Source: Effrenium voratum
Lineage: Eukaryota > Sar > Dinophyceae > Suessiales > Symbiodiniaceae
Direction of reading: 5' to 3'
DNA: 64,000 bases
Assembly (NCBI GenBank): GCA_963377175.1
Contig: CAUJNA010000191.1
Span: 180,545-244,544 of the forward strand
Position 1 is the first letter of the stretch. Each line of letters opens with the position of its first letter. Below the pieces are notes generated by a model. That model was not told the origin of the DNA. It saw only the letters and a list, made by a program, of their open reading frames with translations, and searched no databases. Shown here one piece after another: positions 1 through 10,189 of the stretch. A program made the translations under genes and the position numbers.

Positions 1-959
1 GAATCAAGAAGACGTCAAAGTGCGCAGGAAACAATGCCATGAAAAGGATGTGATAACAATGCCATGAAAAGGATGTGATTGCCGTGAAGTCGCAATTTGT
101 TCGTGCAATTGCACCATGTCTGACCGTTTGCTGGTGTGAAGTTGGGGGTGCTGGAGTCAAAACAAGGCTGGCGGCACCCCGATGCGCGGCAATTGTGTTG
201 ACACCATGCCAAACACTTCCCCGTTTCCAGTTTGCGGCCCTGTGCTGAATAATATGCTGAGGTGGCCGGCTGGGGTTAGATCCCGGGTGCGTTTGAAGAC
301 CACCTTGCCCATGAAGCATGTTTACTAGATTGTAGTGAAGATTGGAGGTCAGTTTGTTGCGATTTGATTTTGGTTTGCAAGGGGCATCCATGCAAGTTTG
401 TAATGCATTCACTGATGTAACTGATTAATTCGGTATTCAGCTTCAAAACCAAGCATCCAAGGGCAAGCCGCAGTCATTGCCACGGCTGAGCATGGTGCCG
501 GCGTTTCACTGTCCGGAGGGTTCATCACGCCACTAGCGGAGAGCCTCGGAAAGAGGCAAAGCGCTGCCTTGCACATGGCTCCCCCACGCAAAGGTGGCTT
601 CCTGTTTCAAGCAAAGGGCATGCGGCGGCATGCATGTTTCCGCGGCTCTTTTTACAGCGCAAGGAACGTTGGGCATTTTTGCCCATGAGATTCCAAGATA
701 AACTTAAGGTTCTCGTCCGACGTTTCCAGGAAGCTGTGTGATGCAAACTACTTGCCCGCCAGATTCGCTTGCATACCGGCCGGCAACATCAGCCGGCACC
801 TTGAAAGGTCAATCAGCTTGTGCTGAGTGCTGCTCTGCATTGATTTGCAGTCTCCTAGTCCCAGTGTGCAGGGAAGGGAGGTATTGGGGCCAGTCATTCA
901 CCGCACTATGGTCTAGTTTTCCATATGTCAATACATCTATGTATGCGTGCCGGCATGCA
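1..959. other. Left edge, no convincing gene
   Basis: Several short open frames exist on both strands, but none has the combination of codon bias, acceptor and donor seen in the exons further right. I see no recognisable domain. The only clear structure is a small tandem duplication near the left end, listed separately. Confidence 0.5.
30..79. repeat. 25-bp perfect tandem duplication
   Basis: A 25-bp unit beginning AACAATGCCATG occurs twice with no mismatch (30-54 and 55-79). It is probably a recent slippage or duplication event. No coding consequence is evident. Confidence 0.9.
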
Positions 960-1560
960 TGTGTGATGTGATGTGATGTGACCTGATGTGATGCACCATA
1001 GCGTAAGGGTCACGTAGCACAATGTAGCGTACTGTACGTCAATGTGTGTGAGTGTGTGGCGGTAAGCAACGTATGGCATGCTGTGCTATGCTTTGCTATG
1101 TATTTCAATTCAGTGCTTTGTAAGGCAACAATGCAATACAATGCAATGTGTGTTTGCTTGCATGTATTTATGCCAGGTCATGGCATGCCATGTCATGTCA
1201 TATTTGCCAATGTGTGTACGTATGCGCACATGTATGTTTGTTTGGCCGTGTATGTAATGCATGTAGTCTATGTCAATGTGATGTCACGTAACGCAACACA
1301 ATGCAATGCAATGGATTTTATGTTGGGTTATATGCAATGTAGTGCACGTACTGTATGTGAATTAAGTTTGCATGCGTGTATTTGTTTGAGTTTAGGTGAT
1401 CTGATGTGATGTGATGTAATGGTTGCTTGCATGTATTCAATGCGCTATGATACAATTTTATGTGCCTTTTTTAGTGTGATGTCCTATGTACACTTGTCAT
1501 AAATGTGACGGCGTAATGTCATGCCATGTCATGTGTCGTACTGTATGGATGTGTGAATTC
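960..1560. repeat. Degenerate TG-rich short repeat tract
   Basis: The stretch is built from imperfect ATGTG, TGATG, TGCAATG and GTATG words, such as runs of GTGATGTGAT near 965-990 and AATGCAATG near 1135 and 1300. It gives open frames in several phases (for example 1044-1409 and 1486-1809 on +). Their residues are dominated by Met, Cys, Val and His, as expected from the repeat, so I do not call them genes. Confidence 0.7.
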
Positions 1561-2260
1561 TGGATATACATGGAGCACTCGCCTTGGACTGTCTTTGGGC
1601 TGCATGCCGTGTGCAGGGCAAGTATGTGCGCGAATGTGTTTGAGTGTATGCTTGTTTGTCCTGGAGGCTGGGGCATGCCTTCAGCCTGCACCCATATCTC
1701 TCCATGCCCCAAGGATTCGAGCGCATCTCGCTTCAGAAGGGCATGCGCTGGCCACGGCACTCAGACGCGTCGTATCGCGTGCGTTGGGTTACTTGGGTTA
1801 AGATGCTGATCAAACAACAGGAGTTAAGATGCATTCTTTGTGGGCGAAAAGTTTGCAGGTCGGCGATTCGCAGTATGGTGGACCTGTGCCACAGTGGTGG
1901 GTGCCTCAGATGGTTCGTTGGTTCATGGCGCTTGCTTGCTGTGTTCAGTGAGTGCTGACCTCGCGAGGTGTCCACGAACATTCTTACACGCATCACGGGT
2001 AGCCCTGGAGGCTTGGGCTGAAGGCTTGTGAAAGCTGCAGGCAGCCGCGTGCCAAACAAGATAGCGCAAAAAGAATGCGGCTAGCATCAGGTTGTTTTGG
2101 GTTTTGTTCCGAGGCTTGCACCAACCTATACATCAAGCTCATGCACATTTTGCATGTTCACTCAGACGTCACCCCGTAAGCGGTTTTTCCCTGCATATTT
2201 TCACCTTACAGCTTCCTGTTGGTCGCTCCTTTCCTTTCGCCAAGACTTCCCCCTTCGGAG

Positions 2261-2390
2261 GTCCTTTCTTTCGCCTTCGCGGCTTCCCCCGGCTTCGGCG
2301 TACGCTGCGAGGGCGGCGAGGTGACCTGCCCGCTGCCTAGGGATTTGCTGGACGCCCTGGCGAAGCTGGAGGGGTTGGGACGGGGGGGAG
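2261..2390 (+). CDS. Candidate internal exon, unknown protein
   Basis: A pyrimidine-rich stretch ending TTCGGAG gives an acceptor at 2259-2260, and GGAG|GTAAAC gives a canonical donor at 2391. Between them lie 130 nt open in one frame from GTC. The encoded text includes the stretches FAASPGFGVRCEGGEVTC and PRDLLDALAKLEGLG, with G/C preferred at third positions. It enters in phase 0 and leaves in phase 1. I do not recognise a family. Flanking exons were not found: the left side is TG-repeat DNA and the right side quickly becomes CA/CATA repeat. The frame and both splice sites are read directly from the sequence; the exon status is inferred. Confidence 0.6.
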
Positions 2391-2436
2391 GTAAACATGT
2401 CCAGAATTCCGGGTGAATTGTAGCGACCTCACACGA

Positions 2437-2486
2437 CTGAATTCACCCCAAATGTTAGTCATCGAATTCACCCCAAATGTTAGTTT
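2437..2486. repeat. 24-bp tandem duplication with GAATTCACCCC
   Basis: GAATTCACCCCAAATGTTAG occurs twice in succession (starting near 2440 and 2465). A reverse-complement fragment of the same word (GGGTGAATT) lies just upstream at 2411-2419, so this is a small mixed direct/inverted repeat. Confidence 0.75.
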
Positions 2487-2523
2487 ATGTGGGGAATAAC
2501 CCTCCCAACCACCTTATGTTAGA

Positions 2524-2739
2524 TTGGCGAAATATTATCATTCACTCAGAGATTTCGCAAGGCAGGTGCTTTGGCGGTGGGATATTGATGGACCTTGGCG
2601 TTTAGATGGGGTGGACTTGCCACTTGTCAGTGTCGCTTTTGGTATGTCGGGCCAGAGAATCTCCAAAATCAGGGCCGGGCGGAACTTGGCAAGATCTCAC
2701 CCGCTCAAAGGCCAACCGAAGCGCTGTTCATTAGACATA
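2524..2739 (+). CDS. Possible exon before the CA-repeat, unknown
   Basis: The frame from 2524 reads about 72 residues of plausible protein, including FARQVLWRWDIDGPWRLDG and FGMSGQRISKIRAGRNLA, before it runs into CA-repeat-encoded His/Thr text. The coding part would end at or before about 2736, where another frame ends in a stop and the repeat begins. No canonical donor stands out. It could be a chance frame, or an exon whose downstream intron consists of microsatellite. I do not recognise it. Confidence 0.3.
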
Positions 2740-3539
2740 CACACACACGCTCGCATATACAAATACACGCACAATCACATTGACATGTACACATGCGCAT
2801 ACACATACTCAACACATACACATACAGTGCACCATACACATGTGCATACATATACATGCGCATGCCTATGCACTTTCGATGCGCACTCACACACACACAC
2901 GCACATGAGCGATCTTACTTGCGTTACTTGCACACATGCAGACAGAAATAGAGACAGAGACACAGACCGACAGACAGACAGATATAATATACATACTTAC
3001 GCGCATACAGACATGCAAACAGTCGCTGCGCTGCACAACATCATATCACATAGAATCACATCAAAGCACATTACATATGTACCCACGTGCGCATGCGCAC
3101 AGGCATAGCATAACACAACACAACACAACCTGACATAACATGCAGGCACGCATGCACGCACACACACATGCATACATGCATGCATACATGTATGTAATGC
3201 AATGTAACGTAATGCAATGCAATGTAATGTAATGTAATGTGGTGTATGTATGTTTGTACTTCTGTATGTATGTATGTACGTCTGTATGTATGCATGTACA
3301 TATGTATGTATGTATGTATGTATGTGTGTATGTATGGTATGCACTGAAATGTACTGTAATGTAATGTAATGTAACGTAATGTAACGTACGTATGTGTGTA
3401 GGTAGGTCACACATACATACATACATACATACATACATACATACATACATACATACATACATACATACATACATACATACATACATACATACATACATTT
3501 ACATACATTTACATACATTTACACACATACATACATACG

Positions 3540-3571
<32 letters not shown>

Positions 3572-3720
3572 TATATATACATATATACATGTACATACAT
3601 GTACATACATGTACATACATTTACATACATTCACATACATTTACATACATTTACATACGTACTCAGTACGTACGCAGAATGGACGTGCATACGTGCGTAC
3701 ATACTGGCATGCGCATGAAT
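2730..3720. repeat. CA / CATA / TACA microsatellite complex
   Basis: The left part is degenerate CACA and CATA words. The middle has an uninterrupted (ACAT)n run of about 90 bases at 3411-3498, flanked on the left by its complement-like TATG/TGTA words (3240-3330). It is followed by a short (TA)n and GTACATACAT repeats at 3540-3660. The opposite polarities on the two sides of about 3400 make the region a potential long foldback. Tyr/Ile/His-rich and Met/Tyr/Val/Cys-rich frames on both strands come from the repeat. Confidence 0.9.
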
Positions 3721-4030
3721 GCATGCAAGCACACTTCCTGACTGACTGATCGACCGAGCCACCGACTGGCTGGCTGGCTTGCTTGCTTGCTGGCTGACTG
3801 ACTTGTCTGTTTTGCGTTGCTTTACCCATCTTTACTCTACTTTAGCTTGCCTTGCGTTGCCTTACCCTGACTTGCTTGCTTACTGTCTTTTACACTTACA
3901 GCACTTGCGCACACACACACACATGGATACACGCCAAGTGACCGCATGTTTTCCGTGTTCTTTGGCAGTCTCGGTCGAGATTGCGATGGAGAGACAGAGG
4001 GAGGTACACAAACATATGTATCACACTGGA

Positions 4031-4132
4031 ATATTCCGTTTTTTGCCAAAAAATGACATTTTGGCTCTAAAAAGCATGAAAGCCACACGTTCCAGATTCT
4101 AAAATGAGGCTTTAAAAATGCACTCATTTTTT
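4031..4132. repeat. Two adjacent AT-rich hairpins
   Basis: TTTTTGCCAAAA near 4040 pairs with TTTTGGCTCTAAAAA near 4060. TCTAAAATGAG near 4097 pairs with CTCATTTTTTAGA near 4125. Both form short inverted repeats with loops of about 10-15 nt, directly to the left of the larger palindromic array. Confidence 0.6.
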
Positions 4133-4161
4133 AGACTTAAACTCGAGCATCGGTACTTAGT

Positions 4162-4600
4162 GCAATCCAGGATGTGCTAGGGCTAGCCCGTGCTAGGACA
4201 TCCTGGATCGAAGATTGAAGATTGGAGATTTCTGACAATTCTTTTTGGGAATCTTCAAATCTGTACGTACTTATATAGGGCAATCCAGGGTGCGCATGTG
4301 CTAGCACGTGCTAGCGCATCCTGGATTGAAGGTTGAAGATTCTTTGACAACTCTTTCTGGGATTCTTCGACCTTCAAGCTTCAACCCAGGATGCGTTATC
4401 TCGTGCTAGCACATATTAGCTTGTCCCAAGGATGGATTGAAGATTTTCAGAACAAGTGGTCTGTGAATCTTCAAATTTCAATCCAGGATGTGCTAGCACG
4501 TGCTAGCAGCTAGCGCATCCTCGATTGCCCTAAGTACATATTGGAAGAATTCCAGAAAGAGTTGTTAGATAATCTTCCTTCAATCCAGATCCTGGATTGC
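4162..4600. repeat. Array of about 100-118 bp palindromic repeats
   Basis: Five copies of a CAATCCAGGRTG-type arm start near 4162, 4280, 4381, 4479 and 4580. The first four are followed by a core related to GCTAGCACGTGCTAGC (itself a perfect palindrome in copies 2 and 4) and then by the complementary arm CATCCTGGATTGAAG. The spacers between copies are also inverted repeats, beginning GAAGATT and ending AATCTTC. Each unit could therefore fold into two hairpins. A more decayed continuation with GAAGATT/AATCTTC words reaches about 4860. No coding frame runs through it. It resembles a non-autonomous foldback element family or a structural repeat; I cannot name it. Confidence 0.8.
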
Positions 4601-4859
4601 CCCCAGTGCGGATTTGAAGAATCCAAAAGGCAGACCGGGAGCGCACGTCGTCGGAATCAAATTGTGGATGTGTTGGCTGCTTGCGTTTGGCCAGGGGGGA
4701 AATGCTGTTGACACCTTCACAGGATGGAAGATTCTCGAATACAAAATCTGGCCGATCTTCAATCTTCAATGGAGGGGGCAAATCCTTAAGGAGTCCAGAT
4801 AAACATATATGTTTGTGGAATCTTGTATATTCGATCTTCGACTCAGGCAGCACAATCTG

Positions 4860-6430
4860 AGCAAATGCTGAAAAAACATTGAAAACACTTTTATGTCATT
4901 GGCCTGGCTCAGTTCTTGTCTGGCTCAAACCACATGGAGTTCGATAAGGACAACAACCCTTTCAATATTCAGTTTGATTCCAAGTTCATCTGGCCATGAC
5001 AATAGCTATCTTCCCCAGTTGATTTTGAAATGCATAAGAAACTGCAAACGATTAAGCTTGAATTTGGTTTGAACGCATTGTTTTAAAACTGGATATCCTT
5101 CCTTTTCTTGAATTTCAATAGTTGTTATTGGCGATGATTGAATCAACTTAGACAAGCGGCACACAACTGGGATAGTTGTTTTGCAAAATATGTTTGAAAC
5201 CGACTGAACTAGCATGTACATGGGATTATGCGCAACACCTGGGTTAACATGTAAATGCAACTGCGCAAGGACATAAGTAGGAATGAGTTCCTTTTCCCCA
5301 AGTTGATGGTTTGCCGAATTTCGCTGCCAAACAAAAAATATCAAAGCCAAAAACAACAAAATAATAAAGCTGCTACAGGTTCGTTGAAGCTGCCAAAACA
5401 TACTTCGCGCACTACTTTTGTGCTGGAAAGTTGTGCATTTCGAGCTGGAGCTGCCAAAGTGCACTTTGCATACGCCAATGTGATTTGAAGTGCACTTCGC
5501 GCGCACGCCAATGTGACGGTGACTCAACTCAAAGGGAAGCAGTCGGTTCATTTCAGAGTCTCAAGGCGTTTGTCACTCCGAGTTTGGCCAAAACCCTCAG
5601 TTCTGGCCATTGCAAGGGGTAGCATATATAGAAATATATGCATATGTATACAGATGTCAGCAGTTCTTGGACATGCGCTCACTGCCAGGGGCTACTCTAT
5701 AGCAACTGCCTCATGCAAAGGAAAGTACATCAGTGTGATGCCAATCAAACTTTTTGCGGGCGAGACGCACAGTGTCCTGTCAAGAACAAATGGTTGGAAC
5801 AAGATGGAACAAGCATCCCGGGCGGGGGCGTTCGGCCCTGGGTGGCGAATGGGGCAGATTTTGGCAGGAGCCTTGCTCGAAGGCGTGCCGCGCGCTGAAG
5901 TTGCGCGCGCAGCAGGAGGAAAACCCTGTTTTATGATCGCCCTGCATCAATGGTTGCATGGGCTTCCACATCCTGGCATGAGGTTATCAAACATCGGGAG
6001 CCCTTCAAATATGGCACCATCTTGAACGACAGGGACTCGAGGGATCGCCAGTAGGGCCACCTTCGTTTTGATGTAAAGTCCCGTAGTGGGTGCGCCAAAT
6101 CAACGCAGTCAAGCTCAAGCCTTGCCATGCTTTCCAAGCTTGAGCGCATTTGCAGTCTCGGCCCTATGAGCAGGAAAACAGCAAGCCAGCAAGCACGGTG
6201 CCTCACCAGGCAGCTAGCTGTGTCCAGCCTCGTTGCACCAGAGCAGCGAAACAGGAAGCCATCATATATTCTGTGTTTTGTTGGGAACGTGGCATGTTGC
6301 AGCAAGTGAGAGCAGCGCTGTGCAACAAGAAGTCTGTTTGATTTGTGTCAAGCTTTCTTGTTTGCGGCACGCATTGCCACAGCGCGCAGCAACTCAAACA
6401 CACTTAGAAGCAGTCTGAGGGCGTCCCACA
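4860..6430. other. Low-confidence region with scattered frames
   Basis: The longest open frame is 181 codons on the minus strand (5006-5551). Its composition is ordinary and it overlaps a small repeat, so it may be chance. On + there are several 60-170 codon frames between 5500 and 6400 without clear splice sites or a recognisable domain. I support no gene here. Confidence 0.4.
5398..5520. repeat. 31-bp tandem repeat plus a copy of a dispersed word
   Basis: A 31-bp unit, GTGCACTTTGCATACGCCAA and following bases, is repeated once with changes (5459-5489 and 5490-5520). Just upstream, 5402-5424 (ACTTCGCGCACTACTTTTGTG) matches the reverse complement of 13180-13205, inside the minisatellite interruption, so this word is dispersed. 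Confidence 0.6.
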
Positions 6431-6507
6431 TACATGGGCTGCCGGCGCTCTTTGTCCGCAAGGCTGGTGTCATTTTTGGAACGACCGACTTTGTTTTGCG
6501 CTCGGTG

Positions 6508-6895
6508 CAGGAGGAGCAGAAGCCGCAGCGCGCCACGGGGCGGGGGTGGCGGTGGCAGCCCTCGGCGGTCCAGCCGGCCACGCAGCCGGCGCAGAACCCC
6601 GCAGCGTAGCCCTCCGCGTCGAAGCCCCCTGCGACGCAGCAGCCGACCACGCAGCCCCCTGCGAAGGAGCAGCCGCCCGCGCAGCCCGCCACGCCGGCGC
6701 AACAGCCGGCCGCGTAGCCCCCCGCGGCGCAGCCCGCCGCGGCGCAGCCCGCTGCGGCGCAGCCCGCCTCGGCGGAGCCCGCCCCGGCACCGCAGCAGCA
6801 GCCGGCAAAGGAGCCAACGGCGCAGCCCGCGGGGCGGCAGAAGCCCCAGCCATCGAGGCAGCCCGAAGCGAAGCGCTAGCCAAGCTGCAGATGTG
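6508..6895 (+). CDS. RS-domain exon (SR splicing-factor-like)
   Basis: In one + frame about 125 codons are dominated by Arg-Ser, Arg-Ser-Pro and Arg-Arg-Ser-Pro units: RSRSRSAPRGGGGGG at the start, then repeated SPPRRSP and SSRPRSP blocks, ending near GSPKRSASQ. This is the composition of the RS domains of SR splicing factors, which are phosphorylated on Ser and mediate protein contacts in the spliceosome. A Gly-rich spacer precedes the RS block, as in SRSF1/SRSF2-type proteins. No RRM is visible nearby, so only the RS part is assigned. Candidate boundaries are an acceptor GGTGCAG at about 6510 and a donor at AGAT|GTGAAG near 6893. Because the repeat is G+C-rich, Ala-rich and Leu/Arg-rich frames are open in the same place. 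The RS frame is chosen because it matches a known domain type. Confidence 0.55.
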
Positions 6896-7317
6896 AAGGG
6901 ATCCTTGGTCGAAAACGTTTTTTTGCCAGGCAACTCGTTAGGATATATATATATATGTTTTTTAGGTATATGTACATGCATTATATGTGTATATATATAT
7001 ATATATTTTAATGTACATACTTGTGCAAGGTTGTGCTTGTGTAGTATAAACAGGTGAGGAACACGTTGCCAGCCCTGACAAACCGAATTGGCTGTCAATA
7101 CGGATTGCAAGTTTGCAGTTTTGCGGCGGATTGTGCCAGAAGTGAGGTACACCGCCGCCACCCAGCGCTGGCACTGGCAACGAAGGCTTGTGATGTGCTT
7201 TATGCTTCAGCGCCTCAGAGCGCGCGCCCCACCCCCCTCGCCAGCACGTGCACACATTTGAGTGGGCAGCTCTACTTTTGCCCATGCGAGTTTTCAAGGT
7301 GTTTGCGGGGGCTCAAT

Positions 7318-7432
7318 GCTTAGAGGCAGCGGCAGCGGCTTGCTGACGGCAGACGTTCTGGCGGAAGCTGCGAAGAGGCCCTCTGGTGCAACTCCGCGAA
7401 ACTGCCAATATGCCGAAGTCAGATTTTGGCTA
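7318..7432 (+). CDS. Possible exon, unknown protein
   Basis: The frame through LRGSGSGLLTADVLAEAAKR and PSGATPRNCQYAE has coding-like composition and ends near GCCGAAG|TCAG. A possible acceptor is GCGGCAG near 7338. Downstream, the same frame continues to 7636 but looks less protein-like. There is no recognised domain. Confidence 0.35.
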
Positions 7433-8395
7433 GGTTTGAACTGGACCAAAGGGTCTCCAAGTAAAAGCCCCACCCATATGTTTCTGGGTCGCACCGCGGC
7501 AGGGACGACCAGAAACAGCCAGATTGGTCGTCCCTTGATTCTTTTGGAGCGCCCAGGGCAGCCTTTGCTCGCGCCAATGCCATCAAGACGCTGCATGCTT
7601 CTAGAGACCGGGCTTGTGTGCCTCGTCACTATGTGAATTGCATGCATTGCCAGAAAAGTATTTGTGTCACATGCTGCTTGTGAAGCCCGACTTGTGGAGG
7701 TTGACCCAAGTGATTCCTCAGGTTTTCTTCCTGCAGGGGCACTGCTGCTTGGCAGCAAAAGTGGGCTCCAGATACACGCGCCTGTTCCAGTCTTGAACAC
7801 CTAAGGCAAGCTGTATGGCAAGTGCACGAACTTCCATCCACAGGATGAAGCAGAGAAACAGCGCCACTTGGCTCAAGGTTGTCACTTGTGCATGGCTTTG
7901 AATCAGCTGGCTCGCCCGGTTGACCAGGATGGCTCGATGATTACTTTGCCACAAAGTGCATGCTCGGTGAGCCGGGCTCTCAGAATGATGCGGCTATCTT
8001 GTTAGAAAGCCGTCAGTGGCCTATTGCAACAACTTTGCAGTTCAGGCCATGCCAGGGATGCATGGCTGCCTACTTTGCCCAAACTAGTCTGGTTTTTCCA
8101 TTTCCGCTTGGGAAGGTCCCCTCGAAAGGCAAGGCAGATCTTGGCGCGTGAGACTGTGCTGCATGCACCGAGTCGCTGCACAACGGCCGCCTCATGGCTT
8201 GCACTTAGAGTCATGGGTTGTGCACTTACCATGTGTGCGCTTGCTCAGCTAGAAAGGAGCAGGCGCCCGTCCCTCCTGAACGCCATCTTGGCGTTCCGTT
8301 GTTTGGTCCGTTCTATTTGCCACAAGAATCTCAAATTGTCCTTCCCCCTTTAGCTGGCTGCAAGGATCAGTTTGCTTTTCCGGGAGGTGCAAGGA

Positions 8396-8566
8396 TTGGA
8401 GGCACCTCTTGCCATCAAGACCTCCTTGCACACATCAAATCGCGAGGCCTTCAGGCCCTTAGGTCTTGGGCGCGAAAAAGCGAGGCGTGCCTGTACAACC
8501 ACCCGGGCCAGACCCGCGGCCAGCCCCCACCTGGGGGCACCATCGAAGATGCGGAGCAGCAGGCAG
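8396..8566 (+). CDS. Candidate exon, unknown protein
   Basis: The + frame reads GTSCHQDLLAHIKSRGLQA, then SWARKSEACLYNHPGQTRGQ and PPGGTIEDAEQQ, with good codon composition. It then meets GAGCAGCAG|GCAGTTTG, a plausible GC-type donor. A start-side acceptor was not fixed; AAGGATTGGAG at about 8401 is one option. The protein is unknown to me. Confidence 0.45.
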
Positions 8567-8569
8567 TTT

Positions 8570-9540
8570 GAAGATCAGAAGTCGATGGGCGGCTTGAGTT
8601 GGGGACTTTGGAAAATTTCAGCAAACGTCAAACGACGTCAAACGTGCTTTTCCGGTTGGTGGGAATCTGCCTGCAAAGATGGGTGCATCCACATGATGAG
8701 AGCTTTCGTTTCTTAGGCTCCTCGCAAGGTCGGCAAGAAGCAAGTTTTGAAAGCATGAGGTTGGAATGAAGAGGCTGGTTGGCGTTGTCCTCGCGATTCA
8801 TGTGTGGTGTCTTAGTGATCTGAAAAATTGCCCTGACTGGATCCTGGCTGAGCTTGCGTGTTTACACAATATGCTTGATAGTTCCAGCTCCTGCGAGAGG
8901 AATCTCAAAGTGTTTGCCACCCGGCATGAAATTGCAAGTGACGGTTGCGTGGACACTCGGTACGCCAGGATGTGCAGTACAAGGTTGAAAAGGTGGGGCC
9001 GGGGAGTAGTTGTGCCTGATTTTCAAAGGGAAATGCAGCGAACCCTGACAAGCCAGCATGAAGTTTGACCGCCATCACACAGTTGGATTGCAGATTTCGG
9101 ATTTCTGCCGAGGGGTGCTCAGCAGATGCAGTGCGTGCACACGGAATCACACGGACAAAGGGTGTGAAGATGCTTGCGACTGCAACCAGATGGGCATACT
9201 GGCCACATGCTAGGCGCAGCGGGACAAGCTGAAGAATGCGCAGGACTGTGGCACGCTGTGATAACATCGACCCTGCGCAAGGGTGGGGGAGTGGTGTGAA
9301 AGGCTTTGTACTGAGATACGAAGAGGAAGGCCGTTGGTTTTTTCCGCAAAGATTGCATTTCCCGGGACAAGACATTTCAGACAACCGCCTTGTGCACCCC
9401 ACACTAGCTGCCTTGGACTTGCAATTGTAACCAGTGGAACGCGCCCAATGCCAGGACACTGCCATGAACAAAAGCAAGACTGCTGCTCGTTTGCACTTAA
9501 CGGCGTGTCTTCGGTGGATTTGCGATTCGACAACCACACC
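8570..9540. other. No supported gene
   Basis: Open frames of 65-220 codons occur on both strands (for example 8766-9068 on + and 8905-9561 on -), but they overlap each other and lack convincing splice signals. Nothing is recognised. Confidence 0.4.
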
Positions 9541-9880
9541 CACCCGCACACACACACACACACTCTCTCTCTCTCTCTCTCTCTCGCTCTCTCTCGCTCT
9601 TTTCCCCTTTTCTCTCGCTCTCCCTCTGCGCTTCCCTCTTTCTATGTGTTTCGTTGTTTCTTTATTCCAGTCATTCCTTCTTTCGGGTTTTTCTGTTTGT
9701 TTGTGTGTCGTTTTGTTTGTCTGGCTGGTCTTTATTTCTTTCTTTGTTTCTTTCTTTCAGTCTTTCTTTCTGTCTTTCTTTCTTTCTTTCTTTATTTCCT
9801 TCCTTCTTTCTTTCTGTCTGTCTTTCTTTCAGTCTTTCTGTATTTCTGTCTTTCTGTATTTCTGTATGGAGGGCCATTTT
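9541..9880. repeat. (CT)n and (TTTC)n pyrimidine tract
   Basis: CACACACA passes into CTCTCTCTCT at 9560-9600, then into long TTTC/TTTG/TTCTGTC words to about 9870. It is almost pure pyrimidine on +. Such tracts can form triplex DNA or supply polypyrimidine signals. Ser/Phe/Leu-rich frames here are products of the repeat. Confidence 0.9.
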
Positions 9881-10189
9881 TTTAGGATTTTTTTCGTTTT
9901 TTTTAAGGAATTATTTTTGTTTTTCAGGGTGGGTGTTTCGGCTTTTTGGCTTTTGTGGCTTTTACGTGGGTTTTTGTGGCTTTTGTAGCTTTTCTTTTCG
10001 CATCCTCTGCATTCACAGTTCCTCTCTTTCGCATCCTTTGCATTGCCAGTTCCGCTGGCTTTGTGGCTTTTGGCGGCTTTCCAGGTTTGGCTTTTCGCAT
10101 CCTCTGGCCTGGCTTCCTGCATCCTCAGCATCGCAAGTTCCTCTCTGGTGCCCCCCGCCACCCCCTTTTCGATTAAAATGCACACCTAA

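Noticed and set aside
2997..3518. 173- and 145-codon minus-strand frames rich in Met, Tyr, Val, Cys, His
   Set aside because: They are translations of (TATG)n/(TACA)n microsatellite, equally open in several frames, with no non-repeat core.
4058..4078. Relic of the dinoflagellate spliced leader (ACATTTTGGCTCTAA)
   Set aside because: Only about a dozen bases resemble the CCATTTTGGCTCAAG end, the 5' half is absent, and the bases are part of a local hairpin.
4162..4600. CRISPR array
   Set aside because: Repeats are divergent, palindromic and near 100 bp apart with related, not unique, spacers, and the DNA is eukaryotic. The same reasoning excludes 10.2-12.2 kb.
5006..5551. 181-codon minus-strand frame
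   Set aside because: No splice signals, no recognised domain, and it overlaps a tandem repeat and a dispersed word. The length alone is not enough.
6394..7161. 255-codon minus-strand Leu/Arg/Gly-rich frame and Ala-rich + frames over the RS exon
   Set aside because: Shadow frames of a G+C-rich short repeat. Only the RS reading matches a known domain type.
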